64,000 nt of DNA from Symbiotaphrina buchneri. Taxonomy: Eukaryota > Ascomycota > Symbiotaphrinales > Symbiotaphrinaceae. The position numbers and the translations under genes were made by a program. This document shows positions 43,759 to 56,205 of this stretch, piece after piece. How positions within the stretch are numbered: position 1 is the first letter of the stretch; each line of letters begins with the position of its first letter. The notes under the pieces were generated by a model. That model was not told the origin of the DNA. It saw only the letters and a list, made by a program, of their open reading frames with translations, and made no database searches. The stretch lies in the NCBI GenBank assembly GCA_001599915.1, contig BCIG01000035.1, positions 62,001-126,000 on the forward strand, written 5' to 3'.

Positions 43759-45342
43759 ATGCCAGCATTCGTGCCGAGGGACCTCAGTTGTGGCGTAAGC
43801 AGCTCTGCATCGAAGCTCCCTGATGAGTTGTGGCTGGCTGTATACGAACATGGTTGCGCCTTCGGCCCCGCAATCTTCAGGGAGGTCATGCTGAACCTCA
43901 TCAAGAATCCTAATATTAATTCCAACCATCTTTTCAGAGCGGACATCCTTCACGATAGCGAAGGAAAGTTCACGACCGTGGAGGATGCAGGCCTTGATCC
44001 CGAGCCAATCTCCCCCAACTGTTCACTGCCATTCTTTTCTATGGAGCGGACCATTGTTCGCAAGATGATCCCTCGAAACCCCCTGTTAGATAGACCGCTC
44101 ATACAAACATGTCATTTTCTCCATTCCACATGCGTCTCCCGCCCAGAAAAGGACCGGACGCTCGTACTGTACATTCCGCATGTCTCAGATGCTTCAGCAA
44201 TTCCATGGTACCATCCACATGTGGCTGGTGTTGCTTTTCTTCATACCTGGGATGAGGCGCTATCGAGGGGCGAAGTCTCGATTCATTACAGACATTTCTC
44301 TTCTGCAAATCATCTGTCTCAAACACTGGATGATCGTCTGAAGCGCACAGCCCTCCACCTACTTGCCACGCTGCATAAACATGGTCAAGGAAGCTTAACA
44401 GGGTACCAGAAACGCGTACATCATGATCAAGTTATTCCACAAGAACGGGTTCAAAACACCTACACGAGGCTGAAGACCGTCCATGCAAAAAGACTGATCG
44501 AAAACTGGGCGGAGCAAACTGACCCTGGCAAACATGTTTTTGAGGATTTAGGTATCGCTGCATTTCTTATCGAGCTCTGGAGAGACATGTATCCGCCAAA
44601 TGAGGACACTGCCAAAAGCCATCAGGAGGACTCAAAGGGGAAGTCGTTCCCTGGCTTTGTAGACATTGGCTGTGGTAATGGAGTACTCGTGGATATTCTG
44701 ATAAGAGAGGGCTACAATGGCTGGGGATTTGACGCTCGCTGTAGAAAGACTTGGGGTACTTTCTCCCCGGAAGCGAGGTTGAGACTGAAAGAACTGGTCT
44801 TAATCCCGGAGATTCTACTTCAGCAAGACGAAAGAAACAGGCTGAAGCTCGGAGCGGCTTTGCCTGGTGACTCAACTGAAGTTGGCTGGCACAATGGTAT
44901 CTTCCCGAGAGGCACTTTTATCGTCTCAAACCACGCCGATGAACTTACACCTTGGACACCATTGCTGGCTAGTCTGTCCGACTCTGCGTTTATCAGCATT
45001 CCTTGTTGCAGCCACGATCTCTCTGGTGCCAAGTTTCGTGCTCCTGCAGTGGCCGCGGCTGGCTCTTCCACAACAAAGCGTGGGCAAAACCCACCAGCTA
45101 AGCAGCAATCCACATATGCAGCTTTGGTTTCTTGGGTTGATAAGCTGGCACGGGATTGTGGCTATGAAGTTCAGAAGGAGATGCTGCGCATACCGAGCAC
45201 TAGGAACGCCTGTCTAGTTGGCCGAAAAAAAGATGCGGCATCGGGTGGGGGCGTGATTGACATTATCCAGAAGGAAGGTGGGGCAGAAGGATGGATTGAC
45301 AGAGCTCTGGCGCTTCGCAAATCCGTGGTTAGAGGACATTAA
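43759..45342 (+). CDS. trm44: tRNA(Ser) (uridine-44-2'-O)-methyltransferase
   Basis: An intronless 527-residue protein. The N-terminal part (MPAFVPRDLSC, WYHPHVAGVAFLH, SIHYRHFS, TALHLLATLHKHGQG) is characteristic of Trm44. The SAM-binding site is FVDIGCGNGVLVDILIREGY with GWGFDARCRKTW after it. A later block, NHADELTPWTPLLA and ISIPCCSHDLSGAKF, is also conserved in the family. Trm44 methylates the ribose of U44 in serine tRNAs in the cytoplasm. The gene is divergent from eL24 with 294 bp between starts, so both may share a promoter. Confidence 0.93.
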   Translation: MPAFVPRDLSCGVSSSASKLPDELWLAVYEHGCAFGPAIFREVMLNLIKNPNINSNHLFRADILHDSEGKFTTVEDAGLDPEPISPNCSLPFFSMERTIVRKMIPRNPLLDRPLIQTCHFLHSTCVSRPEKDRTLVLYIPHVSDASAIPWYHPHVAGVAFLHTWDEALSRGEVSIHYRHFSSANHLSQTLDDRLKRTALHLLATLHKHGQGSLTGYQKRVHHDQVIPQERVQNTYTRLKTVHAKRLIENWAEQTDPGKHVFEDLGIAAFLIELWRDMYPPNEDTAKSHQEDSKGKSFPGFVDIGCGNGVLVDILIREGYNGWGFDARCRKTWGTFSPEARLRLKELVLIPEILLQQDERNRLKLGAALPGDSTEVGWHNGIFPRGTFIVSNHADELTPWTPLLASLSDSAFISIPCCSHDLSGAKFRAPAVAAAGSSTTKRGQNPPAKQQSTYAALVSWVDKLARDCGYEVQKEMLRIPSTRNACLVGRKKDAASGGGVIDIIQKEGGAEGWIDRALALRKSVVRGH

Positions 45343-45658
45343 TTCAAAGCAGGAAGTTTTTGGCCAAGCCGATTGGTAGCACTAAGAATTTCAGTACGCG
45401 TCAAACAGGCGTTGCTTCCCTGAAAAAGAGCCCACAGAGTCGAAATGTACGGCCCAGGCGGCACATTACTGTTCCCGGAGGTCTATGCAAAGTTCACTTG
45501 AGTTTATCTTGCTTTGGAGGCACATACTATGAACAAATCGCAACCGTTTGCGCCATAGGAACCAATGTGGTAGCAACACCAAAAGCTAGTCATGCCCCCT
45601 GTGGCTACAAGCGGGCCCCTCCCCAGCTCAACGAACGCTTAGAAGAAGCAAGTGGACC

Positions 45659-46653
45659 CTACTCGTCAGCATGCCAGTCGCAGACAGCCCAAGGATCGGG
45701 CTTGCACGTCTGATTTCCAATCAGTAAACTGCTCAGTCTGAGATAGTTCCAGAAGGGACACTCACCAGACACTGGAGGTCATGGCATGGAAAAGTTGGAC
45801 AAATGCCACAGCATGCAGGACAAACGATCTTCTTACATGTCATCTCGGTGCATTGAAGGAAAGTATTCTCGTCTTTGCCATTTGCGATGAATGTTTTGAC
45901 TTTCTCGAGCAGTTGTTCAGCTTCTTCCTTGGAGTAGGCGCCAGCCATCCGGCCCTCGACGATAGCAGTCAACTCGTTGACTTTGCAGCAAGGTGCTTGA
46001 CAAATCTGACAAGGCCCAATGCACTGGCAGCACCAGATATTCTTAGCAAGCCAGGTGCGTTGGTGGTTCGGGTGGCGCGCTTTTTGACCGGCTGGATCAT
46101 AAAGCGTGACAGGACAGTCAAGGATTGTGCGTAACTCCAGAAGCTGTGGAAGGTATTAATGGCATGTGCTGGGAGGACGGACAGGGTGGTTCGTATAATG
46201 GACCAACCTCTTTCTCAGGATTCGGCATCTTGGATGGGGCTTTTAGAACCAGGTCTTGGACTTTGATGAGCTTCGCAGCGCTTGAGAGAAGAGACTCCAC
46301 AGAGAAGCCCTTAGGAAGTCGACCTTCGCTGCGGTGGTTGGACTTAGAACGCAGTTTACTAGTATTCGATGCCGGGGAAGTCTCTCTGGTGTTCGGAGTG
46401 GAGTGGAAGCTATCTGTGTCTTAGCCGGAAACATGGTTGCATAGAAGAGTAGAGTAACCTACGAGAAGAGTCTCTTGCGGCCACGTGTAGGAAGAGAAGG
46501 TGGCTGATCATCAACCACAGCTGGAGAGAGCGCCCTCAAGGCTTCTTTAAGGTTGAATGCCGCGTCCGCAAAAGAAGGGCTGGGGTTATGTCCACTCCGA
46601 ATCTGCTCCGAGTCAGTTCCACCACCGGTTTGGTCAGTTGCTTCGTGAGGCAT
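45659..46653 (-). CDS. Unrecognised Cys-rich, probably zinc-binding protein
   Basis: Exons 46653-46463, 46409-46208, 46143-45766 and 45709-45659 give 273 residues; all introns are GT..AG and the sum is in frame. I do not recognise the family. The N-terminal half is polar and Ser/Arg-rich (MPHEATDQTGGG, SPASNTSKLRSKSNHRSEGR), looks disordered and could be nuclear. The C-terminal 125 residues hold about 18 cysteines in three groups: NIWCCQCIGPCQICQAPCC, then after a Glu/Lys helix FLQCTEMTCKKIVCPACCGI, CPTFPCHDLQCL and TCKPDPWAVCDWHADE. The repeated CxxC and CC pairs argue for structural zinc. The last exon is only 51 nt but adds two Cys and a His, which supports it. No catalytic motif is visible. 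Confidence 0.75.
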
Positions 46654-46674
46654 GTTGAATGATGAAGGTGGATT

Positions 46675-46728
46675 GAGAAAGGGAGAGGTGGGTGGAGGAG
46701 GGAGAGGGGGATAGAGGAAGGAGAGGGA
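46675..46728 (-). promoter_or_regulatory. Polypurine/polypyrimidine tract upstream of the Cys-rich gene
   Basis: The plus strand is nearly pure A/G for about 54 bp (GAGAAAGGGAGAGG and onward). On the gene strand this is a CT tract 22-75 nt upstream of the start codon, the usual place of CT-rich core-promoter or 5' UTR elements in filamentous fungi. Confidence 0.45.
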
Positions 46729-47348
46729 CGAGTAGAGGAGCTGGGAGGAGTAAGGAGCTGGGCCGATGAATGTTCAACGAAGTGGCCCCAGGGTAAGCAA
46801 ATGGTTGTTTGGTGGTTAACGAGAAAGCAACATGAACAACGTGAGGCAACATACATCAAACCAAACACCGCCGGATAACTCACCAAGTTTGTCAATAAGA
46901 CTGGATGTAGTGATGCAGATACGAAGCTCTTAAGAAAACAAAGTCGCAGCAGAGACTTCTTATACTAGGTTCTATGAAGTCGACGACTCAGCGTCGACCC
47001 AGCGAGCATTTCCACGATCATTCCTCGGTGCTGTTTGCAAGACCATCCTCGGCCCTGTCCTGTGCCGGACAGGTCTAGTCGAACCTGAGAGACGATACCA
47101 CGTTACTGAGGCTGAAGCTGCATATCCTTTGCCGTTTCTGTCAAACAGAGTTCTGGTTGGTGAAGTGGCATCAATGCGAGGTCTAAAAACATATTGAGAG
47201 CATCGACAAGACAGACATCACAAGAAGCATTCGCAGCAGGACTTTCAAGCGTAGAAATGTGGAAATATGTCTCTACCTGCGCTGTGTACTCATGGTGTCT
47301 CGTAATATCACGTTTAACGCCAACCGCAATCCATCATACATGCTTCCT

Positions 47349-47962
<614 letters not shown>

Positions 47963-48798
47963 GTCTGCCTGATCTTACTGGCTTAATTTCGATGACTCCA
48001 ATAGTTGAATGATGGACTTAGAAGGAACTAAGACGCCGCCGAGTTTATATAACCACGGAGAATGTCGAAAGGTCCAGCGGTCAGAAGGCCCTAAGAGGGA
48101 GTATCCTGATGTGTGCAGATGAGGTCTTATCAACAGTCCACTTTGGGAGCTCAGCCAATATGTCACAAATCGAGAATGAGTGTAGAGATTTACGCTTCCG
48201 GCTGTTCTTGGAGTAGAGGAGCACAGAAACTACCGTGATGAGATGGGAATGCCGGGGTGGACCTGAGTTTCGTTTGAGAGCAAGCGAATAAGGTAATGAA
48301 GATTGTTCACCGGAGCTCCGCCGCTAGCTTGGTGGACGTTGGAGGATGTTGCAATGCACGTGACATTGACATCCACGCACCGGACCTCTAGCTTCATACG
48401 GAGCGTGCAGCCGGGAAGTGACCTCGCTACCTCAGATAAGATTGCGCAAGAGGCTTAGCTAGGTAGCCGTACCGCACATCTCAAGTTCCAAAGACAGATG
48501 CAATACTTCCTTACCTAACTCATGAGATATCACATAGAGTCCAGGAGGCCGGCGGGATGGTAGCAAATGCTTCACCAGAAATCGCAACAAGTGTATAGTC
48601 TCTAAATGTTCCACCGGGAATGATGAGTACGTACGTACTCTTTCCGGCGCACAGAGGCCATTGTCCGTTGATGGCACTGCTTGTGTCGGGAGGCATCATA
48701 TCCTTCAAGCATATTAGTCGCATAGGGGAATCGATTCAATAATCTGAAATCCAAGCGTTTGGGTTCTGCGTCAGGAACTCCAGGGACCCCGAGCCATC
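47963..48798. promoter_or_regulatory. Divergent intergenic region ubc13 / WDR59 gene
   Basis: 836 bp with no supported gene; frames at 48459-48723 on the minus strand show no domain. It must contain both promoters. A CCAAT occurs near 48155, which is 190 bp upstream of the ubc13 start. Confidence 0.4.
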
Positions 48799-51700
48799 AT
48801 GACGAACGAGAATGGGCAATCAAGCCCGACTTCAGCCTTTGACAGCCCCACGTTCGAATTGGATATATCCATACGGGTGGATCAGCCAGTAGGGTCAGCC
48901 TCAATATCACCCGCAGGAAGAGATGTTGTTCTTGCCTCGTACGTGTCACTCCAGAATGACAGCTGGAGCTAGTTCTAATTATTTCATAGTCGTGAAGGAC
49001 TACACATCATCGACCTCGATTATCCTTACTCACAACCACGACATCTCCCACATCATACCCCATGGGAGGTAGCCGACGTGCAATGGTCGCCATTTGCTGC
49101 GAGGGACTACTGGGTGGTCAGCACCTCGAATCAGAAAGCCTTAGTATGGAACTTAGCCATGTCTAACCCGCAGGATTCGATCGAGCACGTCCTCCATGCT
49201 CATAGCCGGGCCATCACGGACATAAACTTTTCCGCATCTCATCCGGACATCCTGGCGACATGTGGTGTCGATAGCTTTGTACATTGCTGGGATTTGAGAT
49301 ATCCGGCGAGGCCTTCGACTACATTCTGTGACTGGTTTGCCGGTGCTACGCAAGTGAAATGGAACAGACAAGACCCTCATATATTGGCCTCTTCACATGA
49401 CAAGTTTCTGCGGATATGGGATGATCGTAAAGGGGCTTATCCACTCAAGTCCATTGAAGCACATCGGACGAAGATCTATGGGGTGGACTGGAATCGTTGG
49501 CTACCAGACAAAGTCATCACCTGCTCCCTAGACAAGACTATCAAGTTCTGGGATTACAAAAGGGAAGATGTCCCAGAGAGAGTGATACAGACGCCTTTCC
49601 CTGTCTGGAGAGCGAGGCATACGCCATTCGGATATGGCTTGCTCGCTATGCCTCAAAGAGGCAATAATGACCTCCATCTGTACGACCGCCGTCTCCACGA
49701 TGAGGAACCGAAAGAAGCCGCAGCTTCGCCCGTGCACGTCTTCGATGGACATAAAGCTCAAGTAAAAGAATTTCTCTGGAGGCCGCGCGGTACCATAGAA
49801 AATGGGGTAGAAGAACGGGATTTTCAACTGATATCTTGGGGAGCAGACAAAGAGCTGCGTCTTCATAGGGTGGATCAAGAAACAACCAGGCTAGTAGGAC
49901 ATGAGAAAGGTAGGCCTGTGGACATGTCGATAAACCTTACCCGCAAAGGGGCGGTATATAGGACTTTCAGAGAGCAAGCGTCTCGATCCGCCGACGGCAA
50001 TGCTAGTAGGTTACCCATCTCAGTAGGCCCGACCTTGGGAGCCCTCAGTGCTGGTATGAGCAAGGCCCCTGTTCCTGGTTCTAGGGCTTGGACTGAAGGG
50101 GGTTTCATGAGTTCTGGCGCTCGTATGCAGCGCATAACTGCTTCTAAGAAAGAGAGCAACCCTATCACCTGGATGCAGGGTGTCAGGATTGGCAAAGGTA
50201 ATGACACCGGCTTTACTGGAAAAGCCTCGCTCATACCCAGGGCTACTAATCCAACCGGTCCATGGGATGCGCCTGAAAGCCTCGAAGATGAGATCACCAA
50301 TGTTGGAGGAAGGTTCAGCAAAGTAACTTTCGAGGAGGTCAGCATCCAGGAGAGGAGGGCCACAATCTCGCTGAACGGCCCTTGGGGCGACGGTGGTCGG
50401 GTAGGCTACATCAAGATGCAATTACGCTTCCCAAAGGACTATCCGGAATCATCACCGCCATTGTTCAAGTTGGAAAAGACATCATCAATCTCTGACGAAA
50501 CGTTCAACAATCTCTCCAAGAATCTGCTGATAATCTCTAAGAGCTGGGCCTTGAAGGGATGCGGATGCTTGGAAGCCATTCTCCGGTACCTCCTCGGCGA
50601 ATATGGTCTGGAGGAGAGCAAGCCAAGGAGTCCCAGTGATCGAGATGACATTATAGGTCAACTGGATAGACAGGATCGGGAAAGTTCCAGCGACGAAGAG
50701 GATGATCATCTTGGCGGACTCACCAAGGTCCATTCGCAGGACATAGACACAAGTGGATCTCTACCGATGCCCCGACTTTCTGGCAACACAAATGTGCCGC
50801 TTCCAAAGGCCTGTGGCGCAAGTTTTGCGCATGATGGCCGCTTAATCTGCTTTTTTTCCCCCAAAGAAGAGAAACATCGGTCGCTACTTACGTCAATTCA
50901 TCTGAGAGATGGCGAGAAGCTTTCAAAAGGCCGAGAGATCTTTGAGGGTTTTGGCAGGTTGCACACCAGATCACCGGGCACTCGGCAGAAGATCACTTCC
51001 CTTACTGAAGAGGATGCTGGAGATTCATCGGACACGTCCTTAACATCATTGTCGAGCTCCTCCAGTTCATCGGAAGGCACGAGTGCCGTGCCGGACCGTT
51101 ATCGTCCAGCACTCGCCCTTCGTTTCCAGCGTAAGGCATCCACCGATCACTCCCAAAGGTCGAGTGCCGGAACGGCGGGTGGGAGACTTGGGGAACCGAA
51201 GCGGAAGAATATCATCACCATTCGTAACCTGGAAGAACTTCTCCCAAGCAAGAAACACCTTGCTGAAGAATATGCCATATTTGGGGAAGGCTCGGACGTG
51301 TGCAGACACAATGCAGAAGTAGCTGCAAAACATGGGCACATGGAGCTCGCGGATGTCTGGGAGTTTGTCCGACTGATTCTCTACAACCAGGTGCCGTTGG
51401 AGATCTTGCCGCAAAATCTTCGGCGAGAGCACGTACTTACCATAGCGCGTCAAGCAGTACGTTCTGCTGAAGACAGGGAAGATAGTGGCGTGGAGCTATC
51501 ATCAGACGGTGACCACGAAGCGGACTTAAAAGGCCGAGTCAAATGGGGTCACCATCCGCTTGGTGGGAACTGGTTTATCGAAACCTTGTAGGTGCCGCTA
51601 TCGAGATGAGTGCAGATTTTGCCTCTAACAGATATCAGGTTCCAGTATTTCGAGCAGCAAGCGGATGTGCAAATGCTAGCTATGCTAGCCTGTATGTTTA

Positions 51701-53110
51701 GCGAACCAGAAGCCAAAGAGGGTGTTTCTAATGCCATGATGCATCTGCAACAACAGGTACGTTGTTTGCATAAGCTCAACTTGACAGGATTGACGATGGT
51801 AGGAAATCCCAATGTCAATGAAGAGCCCTGCCTACTCATTGGACTATTTTCCGTCAGTGGCCATTGCATGGAGTCTATACCAAGCTCCTGACTCGTTGCC
51901 CCCGACTCCTACCATAGCCCATACGCCTCTTGGTACGCACGGATCTGCAAGTTCGTCGAATGGGCTGTGGGGTAGCGATCCGGTTACGCCTTATGCGAGT
52001 GAACTGAACCCTCCCGGGAGCTATTTCAATACCCGCACTGGTTCTGTACGGCAGACTCAGAGCCTATCTGCTTCACCCGACCAATATCAGGGACTTCGAC
52101 GGTCTGAGTCTACACCCACAGGTAGCTTTGCAACAGCCCCATCGCAACATGCGTCCACCCCTTCGAGTGCGTCCCCGCCTGAGCAGAGAAAGAAAAGGAT
52201 TAGCCTCGCGGATAATGTTGCTGCGCCTTTCTCTGCAAGCGGTGTCACCTGGGGAGCAAACACCTTTTTCGGCCGCAGCCCGACAAACAAGGAGCCTTCC
52301 ATAAGGCCCGAAGATGCTGCGTCCAGGACCGACTCGGAAATCGACGAAGATTCTAATCTTGAAAGAGACCGTCGAGTGACAGTTCAGCTTAGGAACCAGA
52401 ACCTTTTCGATGTAGAAGGTCGCCTAAGCGCCCCTCTTCTTGACGCGGCCAAGCCAGGCAGATACAAAGCGTATCGTGAAGGATATGCCAACCTCTTGTA
52501 CAACTGGGGTCTCTATCTAACACGTGTGGAGATCTTGAAATTCAATGGCCTCGACCCATATTTCACACTGCCTTCAAGAGAGTTGAAAAGCTCGGTCATA
52601 TCAATCGGAAAGAGACGTGTTCCAGGGGCGGAAAACGACCTCTTGGCAGGTATAGGAGTTGCAGCACACTGCATGAGATGTAACACTCCGCTCAACGGCG
52701 AGGGTAGAGGCATTGCTGGAAAATGTCAGGTCTGCCATATCAAGCAGGAGAACCTGATCTGCGTGGTCTGCCAAGAGCTGATTGTAGGTGTGTATGGGGC
52801 GTGCCTCAACTGCGGTCACGTCATGCACTCAGGCTGTCACCGAGAATGGTTTGCTATCCTATCGACACCCCGCGAGCAGTGTCCCACTGGCTGTGGCTGT
52901 TACTGTCCGGATCTCGCCACCGTAGCTACGGTAGACGTGTCTCCGGTTGAAGAGGGAGGCCAGGCGGAGGCAGATCGTATGACGGTCCAAGTGGATGAAG
53001 AAGACGAGCTCGATGAATCAGGGTGGGAACATCTTGAAGGGGCCTTGGGCAGGGGAATAGGGGCTGGATTGAGCCGTGGTCTTGATTCCAAGTCTGCATC
53101 CCGGTCTTGA
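48799..53110 (+). CDS. wdr59: SEA/GATOR2 complex subunit WDR59 (Mtc5/Sea3)
   Basis: Exons 48799-48938, 48990-51587, 51639-51756 and 51803-53110 encode 1387 residues. The N-terminal beta propeller has WD repeats (VADVQWSPFAARDYWVVSTS, ALVWNL, AITDINFSASHPDILATCG, FVHCWDLR, KIYGVDWNRWLPDKVITCSL, IKFWDYKR). An RWD domain follows at roughly 430-545 (VSIQERRATISLNGPWGD, IKMQLRFPKDYPESSPPLFK). A helical part contains FQYFEQQADVQMLAMLACMF, and the C-terminus is a RING-like zinc domain (CVVCQELIVGVYGACLNCGH and MHSGCHREWF, CPTGCGCYCPD). This is the order of GATOR2 WDR59, which acts at the vacuole in amino-acid signalling to TORC1 by restraining SEACIT/GATOR1. Confidence 0.93.
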
Positions 53111-53576
53111 ATATATTCTCGCACATAACGGCGTCCAACATCTTGGTGCGGGTGGCATTGGCGTTCAGGTCGTTAGTGTGGGGATTTGGTGCAGCTGTGA
53201 TACCCCTGTGTCCTGTATGGTCGGTTGACGATGACTCATACTTGAGAGCATCTGGTACCAGAAATTATGCATCTGAAATATGTATAAAACATCCAGTCAG
53301 AATTGTCCGGGTCTCCCAGGATGCGACAAACGTATATGGTGCTTGCTTGCCCTGCAATCTGGTGCTCGCTGGCAAGTGAGTTCGGATTGATTTAGATAAG
53401 ATAAGATTAGATAATCAGCTTAGGTGTGCGACCCCGCAATGACATATGGTATGAACTCTCCCCGGCCCGTTGAAGCTAAATAAAGAAAGCTTCAACGCCT
53501 GGGTTCGAGGACAGTACAAGCCAGCAGCATTCGAAACCTCCCTATTGAAACGAACGCTCATCTCATCCAAGACGCA

Positions 53577-54528
53577 ATGCCGCCTTCAGCAGTTGTGCTC
53601 ATCGCTGATGGCTCCGAGGAGATGGAATTCGTAACGCCTTACGATGGTGAGCTCGCTCTCGTTGTTCCCTCATGGTGGCAAGCCCTAGGCTGACTTTTAC
53701 TCCAACTACAGTGCTAGTCCGCGCCGGCTTTGACGTCAAGTCCGTAGGAGTAGACCTTAAGAACGGCAGCTACGCAGTGTATGCCCCAAGGATGTGGTCC
53801 CGCAAATTGCCCGCAAACGGCTAATGGATCCCCTCAAACAGCTGCTCCCGCGGGGTCAAGATCACCCCTGATATCTCCTCTGTGGGTCAGATTGTCAGCA
53901 GGGAAAAGACGACTATGACGACGGTATGCAAAGTGGTGGACCCACGACGCCCAACTCACCTTATTAGAGGCAATGAAGGTCGCATTGCTAACTGCCCGTT
54001 CATAGCCAGATGTGCTTATCCTTCCGGGCGGCGCACCGGGGGCAGCAACATTCTGCAAAAGCCAAGATACGCTGAAGTTGATCCAGGCTTGCAAGCATGA
54101 TAATAAGCATATCGCCTTCATCTGTGCAGGCACAACGTAGGTCCCCACGCCTGGATGTGGTGGGCAGCATTGTCAGGCTGATCTGGTCCACCAGAGCGCT
54201 CGTAGAGGCAGCAAAGCAGGCTCCCACCGCGTGGAAGAACAGAGTGACGAGCCACCCTAGTGTGAAAGATCGAATCGTAAAGGATGGCTGGGACTATGCC
54301 CCGGACAATGAGACGGTTGTGGTAGATGGAAAGACTATAACATCGAGAGGGTGAGTGGTCGAACTGTGTTTCTAATCACTGTGCCAGCTCTTGTTCTAAT
54401 TGTGACTGCCTTCCCACAGACCAGGCACAGCGTTGCTATTTGCGCTCACGATTGTGGAACAGCTGTTGGGTAAAGAGAAGAGAGCGGAGGTTGCCAAACC
54501 CATGATTACAGGTGAAACTGGTTGGTAG
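53577..54528 (+). CDS. DJ-1/PfpI-family protein (ThiJ-like)
   Basis: Exons 53577-53646, 53712-53778, 53842-53923, 54006-54136, 54195-54350 and 54420-54528 give 204 residues. MPPSAVVLIADGSEEMEFVTPY carries the conserved Glu of DJ-1; VLVRAGFDVKSVGVDL and VCSRGVKITPDI follow, then PDVLILPGGAPGA and IAFICAGTTAL with the nucleophile-elbow cysteine, and VTSHPSVKDRIVKDGWDY and SRGPGTALLFALTIVEQLLG. This is the eukaryotic DJ-1 rather than the glyoxalase III/Hsp31 arrangement. DJ-1 proteins protect against oxidative stress and may deglycate; the reaction is debated. The end of exon 3 (residues about 60-73) is the least certain part of the model. It converges with the hotdog gene, only 127 bp between stops. 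Confidence 0.86.
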
Positions 54529-54655
54529 TGTAACAGTCCTCAATTTTAAGGGTCTTGTCCACAAATGACATCTTTCCACTTGCGATTTATTATATATCTA
54601 AATGATTTTCCTGACTCGTAGACGCCATGTCCATGCAATGCAGTTGCGTTATATC

Positions 54656-55662
54656 TTAAATCTCTTCCTCAACGTCCACCCCTTCTTCCCGATCATCTTC
54701 ATCATCCTGATCAGACCACGATGCTGATGCTAGGCGACCTTTAGCCTCCACACAAGCGACAAAATCATTGATGCGCCGATTGTAGGCTCTGATGCGTGCC
54801 CATGCAATCGTTTCGGCCGTGCTGGGTACTGTAGAGGATTCTTTCCGCTCGACCTTCGTTACGACGAAATAGATTCTCCCTGGCGTCAGCTTGGCTCGGT
54901 AATTCAGTTCAAGGTCATTAACAGCATCTGTCGCCAATATATCAGCATCACTTGCCGACGTTAAGCAAAAGCATGCAACTTACATGGTTCGCCAACAATA
55001 GCAGCCACCCTCTCCATTGCCTCCTTGAGAACAGTTGCCGCGGTGCCGCCGTGAACCGTCAACGGCCAGCCGCAATGTTCGTTGCCGAAGACGACCACAT
55101 CCATCAGGACATTCTCTGTCTCGTTGTACCAACAGCGGTGGTAGAGTAACGGCATCGACCCATACAGCAGGCTGTTCTTCTTGTCGGCTTGTGGTACGGA
55201 GCGCCACACATCAATCTCACGCCATTCGGAATTTCCCAGGAGGAGCGGCATGAGTTGGGGCTCCCAGTGCTTAATGTTCGACTTGGCCAGTTCGATGGTT
55301 ATCCGCGAGTTGAACTTGGGGTCAAATAGATACAGGCGAAGCGCATTTCCAGCTAAGAATGAGCCCATGAACAGGGAGAGGAGGATTGCTCGACCAAGCC
55401 ATTTCCTCAGGCGCCGGGGTTTCGGAGAGGATGGAGGAGGCGGCGGAGGCAGCTGATGATCTTGTCCTTGTGTGCTCGTGGCACGGAAATGTGAAGGTTC
55501 GGATCGGACGGGGTGGGTTATGACAATGATAGCGTAGCAGCGCCGGAAGCAGTGCGGAGGTCGCTGCCAACAAGTGTGAGGAGAGTAGAATGCGGGCGGA
55601 GAAGAATGTAGATGGGATATACTGGCCACTGCAGACAGCAGTGGTGGGCGCAGACCTCTCAT
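54656..55662 (-). CDS. Hotdog-fold (thioesterase superfamily) protein, probably mitochondrial
   Basis: Exons 55662-54984 and 54927-54656 give 316 residues. The N-terminus is Arg/Ser/His-rich and without acidic residues for about 70 positions, as in mitochondrial presequences, then comes a proline run (LPPPPPPSSP) and one membrane helix (AILLSLFMGSFLAGNALRLY). The hotdog domain shows GGTAATVLKEAMERVAAIVG and, after the splice, NDLELNYRAKLTPGRIYFVV. The C-terminus is acidic (DQDDEDDREEGVDVEEEI). Fungal proteins of this type are uncharacterised (UPF0644-like in yeasts, from memory). An acyl-CoA thioesterase activity is possible but no family active-site residue can be named with confidence. Confidence 0.8.
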
Positions 55663-56205
55663 CTGAAGGCGGGCCCTTGCCGTTTGGAGCAGATCGAAAT
55701 GCCTTCGCAGTACAGAGTAGATATCTGGGAGTTACCGACTACATACGAGCTCCCATATTGAGAAGGTTGGCTTGGAGTCTGCCGCAGGGTGCATCAAGTT
55801 AAGCTCCGTTAGCCTCGGGAAGGTAAATTAAGGTTAGAGAGCACAGACCGCTTGGCGTCATATTCATACAGGGGTCGAAATATCCGCCTACACTTTGGCT
55901 GTACAGCCCCTGGAAATCCGTTCGAACACTCAGCTGGCCTAGCAACTACGTACTGGAGCGTCCACTTTAGGATTCGATCCCGAATTTAATTGACATTCTG
56001 AGCGAATCGTAATACGTCTCGTTGCAACTAGCTGCATGAGCAATGAGAAGTGTCGTGGGCGACAGGGTAATCTCTCCCACTATGACTGAGCCCAAGCCTT
56101 GCGCACCTCTCCCTGCCTTCATACGCGATCTTTTGGCGAACAACAACTGCGATCAAGAGATGTGGTGGTCCTGTGTTGAGCGCCATGGCAGGTGGATTTG
56201 ATCGC
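55663..56205. other. Intergenic, no gene seen
   Basis: 543 bp between the start of the hotdog gene and the stop of the BTB gene, both on the minus strand; it should hold the hotdog-gene promoter. An apparent ATTCGATCCC near 55973 is not part of a foldable tRNA. Confidence 0.4.
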
